44,644 nucleotides of DNA from CAZHBA01 sp964530225 (lineage in GTDB: Bacteria; Pseudomonadota; Alphaproteobacteria; UBA6615). The stretch is taken from contig CAZHBA010000103.1 of assembly GCA_964530225.1 (NCBI GenBank), positions 1-44,644 on the forward strand. The letters run 5' to 3'. Within the stretch, counting starts at the first letter, position 1. Each line of letters begins with the position of its first letter. Both the position numbers and the translations under genes were made by a program. The notes beneath the pieces are model-generated. The model was not told where the DNA came from and made no database searches. It was given only the letters and a program-made list of their open reading frames with translations. Shown here piece after piece: positions 33,350 through 41,536 of the stretch.

Positions 33350-34293
33350 GGCGTTTGCTTCATCATTTCGGTCGCCTTCAGCAATGCCGCCCGGACGCCC
33401 GGCTCGAGCGCCGAATGGCCGGCGTCAGCGATAATTTCGAGGCGCGCCTCGGGCCAGGCCTCGGCCAACCGGTTGGCGGTGGCCGGCGGACAGACCATAT
33501 CGTAACGGCCCTGCACAATCACCCCCGGCAGGTGGCGGATGGCATCGACGTTGGCGAGCAGACCACCATTTTCGAGAAATGCATTATGGGCCAGATAGTG
33601 CGCCTCCAGCCGCGCCAGCGCCAAGGCGCCGGCGGGATCGCTCATCGCCGCGACGGCGTCACCGTTGGGACGCAGGATCGAGCAGGTCGCCTCGTAAGCA
33701 GCCCACTTCCGTGCCGCAGGAATGTGCACCTCCGGGTTGGGGTTCTCCAAGCGGCGGCGGTAGGCAGCGAGTAAATTGCCGCGCTCGTCCTCGGTCACGC
33801 CGTCGGCAAAGTCGCGCCACGCCTCTGGAAAGAACCGGCCCATACCGTACAGAAACCAGTCGACCTCTTCGGCACCACACAGAAAAACACCGCGTAGGAT
33901 GAGCCCGCAACAGCGATGGGTGTGGGCCTGAGCGTAAGCCAGTCCCAGCATGCTGCCCCACGAGCCGCCGAAGACCAGCCATTGCTCGATATCGAGGACT
34001 TCCCGCAAGCATTCGATATCGGCGATCAAATGCCCGGTGGTATTGTCCTCAATCGACGCCGCGGGGGTCGATTTTCCGGCCCCGCGCTGATCAAACAGCA
34101 CGATCCGGTAGTAACTGGGATCGAAGAAGCGGCGATGGGTCGGCGTCGTGCCCGCCCCCGGGCCGCCGTGCAGGAACAGCAGCGGAGCGCCATTGGGATT
34201 ACCCGATTGCTCCCAATACATTACGTGCTTGCCGTCGAGCGGCAAGACCCCGGTCTCATAGGGAGTGATTTCCGGAAATAACTCTCTACGCAC
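33346..34293 (-). CDS. pip: Proline iminopeptidase (alpha/beta hydrolase)
   Basis: I chose GTG 34293 (or TTG 34296) because GGAGG lies just upstream and the product then starts RRELFPEITPYETG, as in the family; the longer frame to 34476 adds unrelated sequence. The 315-residue enzyme has the oxyanion motif FLHGGPGAG, the FDQRGAGKSTP block and the nucleophile elbow FGGSWGSMLGLAYA with Ser. The Asp (GRYDMVCPP) and His (DAGHSALEPG) complete the triad. It removes N-terminal proline from peptides. It leads the operon into the FolM-like SDR. Confidence 0.93.
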   Translation of the reverse strand: MRRELFPEITPYETGVLPLDGKHVMYWEQSGNPNGAPLLFLHGGPGAGTTPTHRRFFDPSYYRIVLFDQRGAGKSTPAASIEDNTTGHLIADIECLREVLDIEQWLVFGGSWGSMLGLAYAQAHTHRCCGLILRGVFLCGAEEVDWFLYGMGRFFPEAWRDFADGVTEDERGNLLAAYRRRLENPNPEVHIPAARKWAAYEATCSILRPNGDAVAAMSDPAGALALARLEAHYLAHNAFLENGGLLANVDAIRHLPGVIVQGRYDMVCPPATANRLAEAWPEARLEIIADAGHSALEPGVRAALLKATEMMKQTP

Positions 34294-34411
34294 CAACGCT
34301 TCCTCCGAATTGGCTCGCAAGAGTGCCGCGACCGACCACGATGTCAACCTGCTAACACAATCAAGCGCCAGATTATTAGCTATTAAGCCATATAATGAGC
34401 CAATAAACTCG

Positions 34412-35814
34412 CTACGCCTAATTTGGTTAATTTTGCCGCTGACGCTGGTCTTCACCGCGCTCGGGCCGACCAGCACAAATCACGGCCTGCCGCATAATTT
34501 TGCCGACCTTGCCGCCGGCGACAGCGCGGTGGTGCTAGCCACGCCAGGGCGGCCGCCTACGTCAGCGCCGTGGGCCAGAAACTCGGCCGTCACTCGGACC
34601 TCCCGGACCTGAAATATACCTTCACGGTGCTCGACAGCGACATGATCAACGCCTTCGCGCTGCCGGGCGGGTACGTTTACGTTAGCCGCGGCCTGTTGGC
34701 GCTGGCCAATACGGAAGCCGGGCTCGCCGGCGTTCTGGCACACGAAATCGGCCATGTAACGGCACGCCACAGTGCGCAGCGCTACAGCTCATCGATCGTT
34801 ACAAGCCTCGGTACAGTAATACTTGGGATCGTCGTGGGTGGCGACGTGGCGCGACTGGGTCAGCAGGGTGCCGCGATTTACCTACAAAGCTACTCGCGCG
34901 ATCAGGAATTCGAAGCCGATAAGCTGGGTGTACGCTACCTGGCGCGGGCTGGTTACGAAACCGAATCGATGGCATCGTTCCTGTCGTCGCTACAGGCCTA
35001 CAGCACACTCGAGGCAAAAACTAGCGGTCTGCCCGACCCGGCGTCGCGCTACAACATCATGGCGACCCATCCGCGTACCGGCGACCGTGTCGCCGCCGCG
35101 ATCAAGGCGGCGCAAACGACGGCGGTCGCCAACCCGCGGATCGGCAATATCGACCATCTCAACGCCATCGATGGTATCGTGTTCGGCGGATCCACGGGCC
35201 AGGGTTTCGTCAGGGGCCGGGTGTTCGCGCACAAAGTCCTCGGGTTTAGCTTCGAGGTGCCGGAAGGTTTTCATTTGGCCAACAGAACCCGGCAGATCGT
35301 CGCCCACGGGCCGGAAAAATCGTCGATATTGTTCAACGCCAACACAAAAGCCTATCGCGGCCGCATAACATCGTACTTGACCAATGTCTAGGCGCCGTCG
35401 GCAAAACTCTTCGATGTCGAAACCATCAATATTAACGGCATGGAGGCCGCGACGGGGTCTATCCGCCTTACCCCGCGCAGCGGTTCGGTCGATGTGCGCC
35501 TCGTCGCGATCCGCTTTGGCCCCAAGAAAATTTACCGCTTTTTGTTCGCCACCCCGCCGTCGTTGACACAAAAATTGAGCCTGCCTCTGCGGCGCACGGC
35601 CTTCAGCTTTCGGCGGCTTTCAGAAGGCGACAAAGCCAATCTCAAACCGTGGCGCGTGGTAACGCCAACGGTTACGCCGGGTAGCAAGGTGGCTCAGCTT
35701 TCGAGCAATTTTCCCCTGCCCGGCCCGAAGGGAGAGTGGTTCCGGGTACTGAACGGACTGGCGCCAAATTCTCAACCCTTCCCCGGTCAGAGGATTAAGT
35801 TGGTCGCCGACTAG
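34412..35814 (+). pseudogene. M48-family metalloprotease, disrupted at the N-terminus and by an amber codon
   Basis: A hydrophobic leader (LIWLILPLTLVFTALGPTS) without a clear start codon lies in one frame at 34412; after about 34545 the coding frame changes to RAAAYVSAVGQKL. The protease core is intact: VLAHEIGHVTARHSAQRY with the HExxH zinc site and DQEFEADKLGVRYLARAGY with the third ligand. After SYLTNV comes TAG at 35389-35391, then APSAKLFDVETININGMEAA in the same frame to a true stop at 35812-35814. The leader and mature part are separated by a stretch unlike the family, so N-terminal sequence seems lost. A core product could still be made from GTG 34570, but without export signal. Confidence 0.82.
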
Positions 35815-35821
35815 CGGGCCG

Positions 35822-36649
35822 CTACGTTTCTAGTGTTTCGACCACGGCCCCTGCCGCATCGAGGCAGACCGCAATCAGGGAGCCACCCCGGCCGGCGCCA
35901 CCGTCGACGCTAATAGTGTACGGGCCCTCGGTCAGGCCGCCCGCCTGCTCGTTGAAACCACGAACAATGCACGCAAAGTCGCCATAGGGTTCGCTAACTC
36001 CATCGAAACCCGGCGATGGCCACCAGTAACTGTCCTTTTGGGTTTCCAGCGGCCGGCTGACATCTAGGCCGGCGTTGACGAACAACATTGGGGCGCTGTC
36101 GGCATCGCTGGGCTTGGTTACCGCCGCCCTGCGTAGCGTCGACAAAAACCGTGTGTGGCCGGCGTGTGCATGTACCGCGTCGCGTAGCAATGTCGTCCAC
36201 CTGGCACAGGCCGGTGCCCCGGAGCGCGCCGCTACGATACCATCAGCGGCATTCCCGCCATACGCCTTTAGGGTAGCGTCGATACCCTGGTCAAGCATCC
36301 AGGTTAAGACTTCGGCCGGGTTGAGCGCTAACTGTAGTTGCAGCAGCTTCTGCCACATCTCTTCTTGGGCGCCGCGCAGAATGGCGACATCGCCGGCAAA
36401 CATGCCCTGGGTGCCGATGACAGCGCGCCGGAACGCCAGCAATTGATCAACCGCGCCGACCGAATTACTACCCCAGCCTATTACATTGCCCAGATAGACA
36501 AGCCGGTCGCCAGCCCGATAACGCTGCGCTATTTCCTGATGCAACCGAGCCAGCTTTTCGGCTTCGCCATGAACGGACGCCACCGCCCAAACTCGCTGCG
36601 GGTGGCGCAAAATGGCAATCTTGTCGGTATCGACTAAGGGGAGCGACAT
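35822..36649 (-). CDS. Degenerate calcineurin-like phosphoesterase-fold protein
   Basis: The likely start is 36649 (MSLPLVDTDKIAIL); an in-frame ATG at 36709 is possible. The 275-residue protein follows the phosphoesterase order but lacks metal ligands: RVWAVASVHGEAEKLARLH has SVHG for DxHG, GDRLVYLGNVIGWGS has GN and GWG for GDxxDRG, and AILRGAQEEMWQKLLQL has RGAQ for RGNHE. Downstream, FNEQAGGLTEGPYTISVDGG keeps the overall shape. The family seems conserved in related bacteria in this altered form, so it may bind rather than hydrolyse a phosphate ligand. It lies downstream of carD, beyond the carD terminator. Confidence 0.75.
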   Translation of the reverse strand: MSLPLVDTDKIAILRHPQRVWAVASVHGEAEKLARLHQEIAQRYRAGDRLVYLGNVIGWGSNSVGAVDQLLAFRRAVIGTQGMFAGDVAILRGAQEEMWQKLLQLQLALNPAEVLTWMLDQGIDATLKAYGGNAADGIVAARSGAPACARWTTLLRDAVHAHAGHTRFLSTLRRAAVTKPSDADSAPMLFVNAGLDVSRPLETQKDSYWWPSPGFDGVSEPYGDFACIVRGFNEQAGGLTEGPYTISVDGGAGRGGSLIAVCLDAAGAVVETLET

Positions 36650-36743
36650 GTGATGGGCGCTGCATGGGGTTAATCTGTCAGAACATGAATCAAGCGTCCG
36701 CGTCGCCACAAGCGGGATTTACCAGTTTGCTGATTTTAGGCAT

Positions 36744-36775
36744 AAAAAAACCGGGCATGGACCACCGTGCCCGGC
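36744..36775 (-). terminator. Rho-independent terminator after carD
   Basis: On the minus strand GCCGGGCA is followed by a short loop, TGCCCGGT, and a run of seven T. Stem of seven to eight GC-rich pairs. It lies 25 bp after the carD stop. Confidence 0.85.
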
Positions 36776-36799
36776 ATTTACTTAGTGTTCACGTGTGAC

Positions 36800-37351
36800 T
36801 TAAGCCGTGTTCAGTAGAGTTTCCAGTTTGTCGACCGCCATCTCGTGTTCGACCTGTTCGACCGCCGCTAACTCGCGGGCCAAGCGTTCAAGCGCCGCCT
36901 GATACATCTGACGCTCCGAATAGGACTGATCGGGTTGATCGGCGTTGCGGTGAAGATCGCGCACCACTTCGGCGATCGCCACCGGATCACCTGAATTGAT
37001 CTTGGCTTCGTATTCCTGGGCCCGCCGACTCCACATCGTCCGTTTAACGCGCACTTTGCCCTTCAGGGTTTTCAGCGCGCTGTCGATGATTTTACGGCTG
37101 GAGAGCTTACGCAGACCGGAAACCTTCACCTTCTTGATGGGAACGCGTAAAATCATGCGTTCTTTTTCAAAGCTGACTACAAACATTTGCAGCTTCTGGC
37201 CGGCGATTTCGCGGTTCTCAATACCGGTAACTTTACCAACACCGTGTGTCGGGTAAACAACGTAATCACCTTTGCAAAATTCCAGATCTTTAATCACTTT
37301 CTTTTTTGAGTTTGTCTTTGTACTCGATTTCGTTTTCGTACTCGTCGCCAT
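36800..37351 (-). CDS. carD: CarD-family RNA polymerase-binding regulator
   Basis: The 183-residue protein begins with a Lys/Thr-rich tail (residues 1-20) followed by the Tudor-like RNA-polymerase interaction domain (EFCKGDYVVYPTHGVGKVTG). FVVSFEKERMILRVPIKKVK follows, then a helical DNA-binding part with TMWSRRAQEYEAKINSGDP and YSERQMYQAALERLARELA. CarD/CdnL proteins stabilise the open complex at rRNA and other promoters. It has its own terminator, and fdxA lies upstream on the same strand, 266 bp away, as I recall for related genomes. Confidence 0.95.
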   Translation of the reverse strand: MATSTKTKSSTKTNSKKKVIKDLEFCKGDYVVYPTHGVGKVTGIENREIAGQKLQMFVVSFEKERMILRVPIKKVKVSGLRKLSSRKIIDSALKTLKGKVRVKRTMWSRRAQEYEAKINSGDPVAIAEVVRDLHRNADQPDQSYSERQMYQAALERLARELAAVEQVEHEMAVDKLETLLNTA

Positions 37352-37509
37352 ATTTGCCTACTTGTCTGCTACATAATAATTGCGTTGATTTAGCACCACC
37401 TTTGAATGGATCGGTCAGGTTTGCATCCTTCGCGTTATTGGCTTCTGGCTCGCGATATCAGACACAAAGCAAGGGACAGCCGTTCTGTACCGAGAAAGGC
37501 CGCCCCCTG

Positions 37510-37523
37510 TTACCGTTCGGTAA
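37510..37523. promoter_or_regulatory. TTACCG-TT-CGGTAA inverted repeat in the carD upstream region
   Basis: A perfect 6-2-6 dyad lies 159 bp upstream of the carD start and 95 bp beyond the fdxA stop. ACCGNNCGGT cores are typical of TetR-family operators. No TetR gene is in the window, so the link is speculative. The rest of this 266-bp gap shows no gene. Confidence 0.35.
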
Positions 37524-37617
37524 TATAACACAAAAATCAGGCAAATAACAGTCGGCCGTGGGCGCCGGTGGCTAGAAATTACAGCTAATTCGGGGCTATG
37601 CGGTGTTTATATGCCGG

Positions 37618-37956
37618 TTAATCGTCTTGGCCCGGCTTGTCGCTGAAGTATTTTTCAAACTTTCCTTCTTCAGATTTAAAGTTATCTGCGTCAGGTAACG
37701 GATCCGATTTGGTCGTCACATTCGGCCATTTTTCCGAGTATTCCCGGTTCAGTTCGAGCCATTTCTCGGCTTCGCCCTCGACATCGGGAATGATCGCTTC
37801 CACCGGGCATTCTGGCTCACACACGCCACAGTCGATACATTCGTCAGGATGTATCACCAGCATGTTTTCGCCTTCGTAGAAACAATCCACCGGACAGACT
37901 TCCACGCAGTCGGTGTACTTGCATTTGATGCAAGCCTCGGTCACCACGTACGGCAT
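37618..37956 (-). CDS. fdxA: Seven-iron ferredoxin (3Fe-4S/4Fe-4S), FdxA type
   Basis: The 112-residue protein is a bacterial 7Fe ferredoxin: MPYVVTEACIKCKYTDCVEV then CPVDCFYEG, with the Cys pattern for a 3Fe and a 4Fe cluster. CIDCGVCEPECPVEAI binds the second cluster. The C-terminal extension (EYSEKWPNVTTKSDPLPDAD) is typical of FdxA. It carries electrons in the cytosol. Its place between carD and the terB-S4-helicase group is a familiar alphaproteobacterial arrangement. Confidence 0.95.
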   Translation of the reverse strand: MPYVVTEACIKCKYTDCVEVCPVDCFYEGENMLVIHPDECIDCGVCEPECPVEAIIPDVEGEAEKWLELNREYSEKWPNVTTKSDPLPDADNFKSEEGKFEKYFSDKPGQDD

Positions 37957-38019
37957 GTTTAATTCCTTCCTTAACTTATCCTAATTCGCTGCGAGACTCG
38001 ATCCCAGAACTACACCTTC

Positions 38020-38469
38020 CTATGCAATCACCCGTTTTCGCGCCTCACCGCTTTCCCTATCGCTAACGTAAAGCAGGCCGGCGACGCGCCGCAATAGGTT
38101 CGCTTCGTGATCGTGCACTACACCGTCGGCATAAACCACACGCCACAGCATCTCAATCATTTCGACGCGCTCGTCGTGATCGAAACCGTCGCGAATGCGG
38201 CTGGTAAACCGCGACAGTTCCACTGCATTTTCGGCAACCTCGTCGGCTAATTCGACCACCGAGGACACCGCTTCATCAGATAATTCGAACTTGGCACGCA
38301 CCAGATCGACGATCACACCACGTTCGTCGTCGCCAATGGTGTCGTCCATGCGTGCGGTTTCGACCAGCAATACAGCCGCCGCGAGTTCTAGCTCGTCCAC
38401 GGTGTGCTGCCCCGGGCCTTGCGGGTCGGTTTCGCCCGCCGCGAACATCTTTTTAAGTCGATCCAACAT
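38020..38469 (-). CDS. TerB-family protein
   Basis: The 149-residue helical protein matches TerB-like domains: LELAAAVLLVETARMDDTIG, DDERGVIVDLVRAKFELSDE, then RVEMIEMLWRVVYADGVVHD and HEANLLRRVAGLLYVSD. Acidic residues in ETARMDDTIGDDE and YADGVVHDHE are the conserved metal-binding candidates. Despite the tellurite-resistance name, the core function of such stand-alone proteins is unknown. It lies between fdxA and the S4 gene. Confidence 0.88.
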   Translation of the reverse strand: MLDRLKKMFAAGETDPQGPGQHTVDELELAAAVLLVETARMDDTIGDDERGVIVDLVRAKFELSDEAVSSVVELADEVAENAVELSRFTSRIRDGFDHDERVEMIEMLWRVVYADGVVHDHEANLLRRVAGLLYVSDRESGEARKRVIA

Positions 38470-38516
38470 GGATGCGGGTTTACACGCGATTTACTCCGAC
38501 AACAACCGCGGGCCAG

Positions 38517-38903
38517 TTAGCGATTTCCAGGATTATTTAAACGGTCGATGGCGCGGCGGTCGCGCTTGGTTGGACGCCCCGCACCGGGTTCGCGCTGTGC
38601 GCTTGTCAGCGACCGTTTCGGCCTTGGCACCGGTGCCGGCGACAGGTCTTCGTAGAGGGTCTGCGCCTCGGGAGCCGGACTGCGCCGCACGCCCAAGGCA
38701 ACCACGCGCACCACCCAGATGCGGCGGCCCAGGGGAAACGTCAGAACATCATCGGGCCGCAGCGCATAGTTTGGCTTGCGCACCGGCGTGCGGTTAACCC
38801 GCACCGCGCCGGAGCGGCAGAGCGCCGTAGCCTGGGTTCGTGTCTTGCACAGACGGGTGTACCAAAGCCATTTATCGAGGCGCAAGGTATCGGTTTCCGT
38901 CAT
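38517..38903 (-). CDS. S4-domain RNA-binding protein (Hsp15/HslR-like)
   Basis: The 128-residue protein begins with an S4 domain: LRLDKWLWYTRLCKTRTQAT, SGAVRVNRTPVRKPNYAL and RPDDVLTFPLGRRIWVVRVV, followed by a basic tail (RPTKRDRRAIDRL). HslR-like proteins bind stalled 50S-nascent-chain complexes. The ATG directly follows the helicase stop, so the pair is cotranscribed and probably translationally coupled. Confidence 0.93.
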   Translation of the reverse strand: MTETDTLRLDKWLWYTRLCKTRTQATALCRSGAVRVNRTPVRKPNYALRPDDVLTFPLGRRIWVVRVVALGVRRSPAPEAQTLYEDLSPAPVPRPKRSLTSAQREPGAGRPTKRDRRAIDRLNNPGNR

Positions 38904-41420
38904 TTAGTCGCGCCTGAATCCCGATTTTAATTGGCCTAATATAGCGAATGGCGAATCCGGATCGACGGCACGGGCCGCACGCCGTTTCGGCGCCTTAGGC
39001 GCCGTCCGCTTGCGGGTACGGCGCCGAGCCACGCGCAACGTATCCTCGCTGAGGGTTACCGCGTAACCGTAACCGCGCAACACTTGCGCAAAATCTTCGG
39101 GGCCAGCGCCGATCGCATTCATCATCGCCGGTGCCACTTCGAAGGCGCCGTCACGGCTCGACCGGCGCACATCAGCCAACAACCGCTCCAGCAGGTCGGC
39201 GCGCACCGCCAGCGGCCCGGCAGGGCAAAATCCCAGCGCCAGGTACCATTTCGCCGGCACCCCGTCAGCGCACGGTAGCGATGTTGCACCGCCATCGGGG
39301 ATCTGGGTCGGCACGTCCTGACCGGCATGCACCGACCACAACAGGCCCTTCAATGCAATCAGCTTCCCCTTGAGCATCACCGGCATGTAGGTCATTTCAA
39401 CGCCGATCCGCACGCCGGCGCGCGCCAAGGTTTTGCGTTCATCATCAGAGAAATTGCTTTTACGGTCGACGGCAAGATCGCGAACGCTGCACCCCAGACC
39501 CTCGGTTAAACGGAACGCTAACCCGCGCACCGCGCCAGCAAATTTCGCGTCGCGCAAGTCGAGAAGTGGTCCAACCTGGGCCTGCAAATAGGTGTCGAAC
39601 CAGCGCGCTAGGCGCTGGCGCACCTGCTCGCGCGCCGGACCGTCGATGAGATCGCTGGCAAGTACATCAAAATGGGGTCGAAGCACCGCCGCACCCGCCG
39701 CAAGTTTTGCCAATTGGGCGTCGCGCCAGCGGATTTTGCCGTCTGCGAGATCAATGGTGAAAGCGTCGTCTTCGGCAGCAACAATTTCGCCTACCCAATC
39801 AGCAATTGTCTCGCGCAGAACTCGGTTTACGGCCGCCATAAGACGGGTACTGGCGGCCACTTCGCTATCGATGGGCACGAAGCGAAACCCGTCGAGCTGC
39901 CCCACTTCATCGCCCTCGACTGTCACGCGCCCATCACTGCCGACATCCGCCAACAAAGTTTTGCGCTCGCGCAAGCGCTGCACCAGAACCGCCGTCTTGC
40001 GGTCGACAAAACGTTGGGTCAGGCGATCGTGCAACGCATCGGAAAGCTTGTTTTCCAGCTCACCGGAGCGCTGTTGCCACCCCACCGCATCGTCGAGCCA
40101 TTCGCGGCGGTGGGACACATAGGTCCAGGTGCGCACACCGGCGATGCGCGCAAGCAAGGTATCGATATCGCCATCGGTGCGGTCGAGCCGATCGACGGCA
40201 CGGTTAATCCAGTCACTGGGTATCCGCGCCTCCGTCGACATCAGAAACTTATATATACGGGTGATTAGTCGCGGGTGCGATCCGCTGAGGTCGCCAAGGA
40301 AATCGGGGATCCGGCAGACATCCCACAACAGGCGTACCGCCTTGGGATGGGCCGCCATATCGGCAACATCGGGCGACGCGATCGCCGCAACTAACGCGTT
40401 ATAGTCGTCGGCCGAACGCGCCCGGCGCAGTTCCGGCACCGACGGACGGGCTTCGAGGCTACGCTTGAGGTTTTCGGGCGAGGCGAAGTCCAAATCGGTA
40501 GCGCGCCAAAATAGCGTGCGGATCGAATCGAACTTGTGATCCTCCAACGCCACCACCAACTCAGGGTGGAAAGCATCGAGATCAGCCGTCGGGCCAAAGG
40601 TGCCGTCGGTCATATAACGGCCGGCCCGGCCCGCGACCTGGGCGATTTCAGCCGGCGCCAAATGGCGGAAATAGCTACCGTCGAATTTCCGCAGTGACGA
40701 AAAGGCGACATGGTCGATGCCCATATTAAGGCCCATGCCGATGGCATCGGTGGCGACTAAATAGTCGACTTCGCCGGCTTCATATAAGCCTACCTGGGCG
40801 TTGCGGGTGCGCGGGCTCAGCGCGCCGAGCACAACCGCGGCCCCGCCCCGTTGGCGGCGTAGCAATTCGGCCAGCGCGTAGACATTGGCGGCCGAAAACG
40901 CCACCACAGCGGTGCGTGGTGGCAAGCGGGTTAATTTCTTCGGTCCGGCGTAGCTCAGCCGCGAAAACCGTTCGCGGCGCGAAAATTCGGCCGCCGGCAT
41001 CAGCTTGCGCAGGATCGGCGCCATCGTCTCGGAGCCCAGGAACATAGTCTCCTGGGTGCCGCGCGCGGATAGCAACCGTTCGGTGAAAACATGACCGCGT
41101 TCGGCATCAGCACAGAGCTGAATCTCGTCGATCGCCATGAAGACGACTTGTAGATCCTGGGGCATCGCCTCGACGGTACACAGGAAATAACGCGGATTAT
41201 CGGGAATAATACGTTCTTCACCGGTAATCAGGGCGGCGGAACCGGTGCCACGCAAGCGCACCACACGATCATAATTCTCGCGCGCCAGCAAGCGCAACGG
41301 GAAGCCTATTATGCCGGTCTCATGACCCAGCATGCGGTCGATCGCCAGATAGGTCTTGCCGGTATTGGTCGGTCCAAGAACAGCCTTCACAGAGCGAGCA
41401 TCGGAAAACGTCATAGCCAT
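38904..41420 (-). CDS. SUV3-like ATP-dependent RNA helicase
   Basis: I prefer the start at 41420 (MAMTFSDARSVKAVLGP), with AGAGG about ten bases upstream; 41453 is possible, and the frame to 41534 would nearly touch the htpG start. The product is about 838 residues. Walker A is AVLGPTNTGKTYLA, the DExH-equivalent is AIDEIQLCAD and motif VI is AEIAQVAGRAGRYMTDGTFG, followed by the SUV3-type C-terminal region. The basic tail is RRRTRKRTAPKAPKRRAARA. These helicases probably work in RNA turnover. It heads the helicase-S4 pair and is divergent from htpG. Confidence 0.92.
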   Translation of the reverse strand: MAMTFSDARSVKAVLGPTNTGKTYLAIDRMLGHETGIIGFPLRLLARENYDRVVRLRGTGSAALITGEERIIPDNPRYFLCTVEAMPQDLQVVFMAIDEIQLCADAERGHVFTERLLSARGTQETMFLGSETMAPILRKLMPAAEFSRRERFSRLSYAGPKKLTRLPPRTAVVAFSAANVYALAELLRRQRGGAAVVLGALSPRTRNAQVGLYEAGEVDYLVATDAIGMGLNMGIDHVAFSSLRKFDGSYFRHLAPAEIAQVAGRAGRYMTDGTFGPTADLDAFHPELVVALEDHKFDSIRTLFWRATDLDFASPENLKRSLEARPSVPELRRARSADDYNALVAAIASPDVADMAAHPKAVRLLWDVCRIPDFLGDLSGSHPRLITRIYKFLMSTEARIPSDWINRAVDRLDRTDGDIDTLLARIAGVRTWTYVSHRREWLDDAVGWQQRSGELENKLSDALHDRLTQRFVDRKTAVLVQRLRERKTLLADVGSDGRVTVEGDEVGQLDGFRFVPIDSEVAASTRLMAAVNRVLRETIADWVGEIVAAEDDAFTIDLADGKIRWRDAQLAKLAAGAAVLRPHFDVLASDLIDGPAREQVRQRLARWFDTYLQAQVGPLLDLRDAKFAGAVRGLAFRLTEGLGCSVRDLAVDRKSNFSDDERKTLARAGVRIGVEMTYMPVMLKGKLIALKGLLWSVHAGQDVPTQIPDGGATSLPCADGVPAKWYLALGFCPAGPLAVRADLLERLLADVRRSSRDGAFEVAPAMMNAIGAGPEDFAQVLRGYGYAVTLSEDTLRVARRRTRKRTAPKAPKRRAARAVDPDSPFAILGQLKSGFRRD

Positions 41421-41536
41421 AGATTCGGCCTCTGGTCGGTCGATTGCAACCATTAGAAATGAGAACTTGCAGCGTGGCGCCTCAACCCTCATATGTGCCC
41501 CCGAAAGCAGGCTAAACAAGCGCGACGAGGACATCG

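Noticed and set aside
9939..35814. Pyrrolysine or general amber reassignment
   Set aside because: TAG is the ordinary stop of selD, both selenoprotein genes and others, and the affected genes have other lesions in two of three cases.
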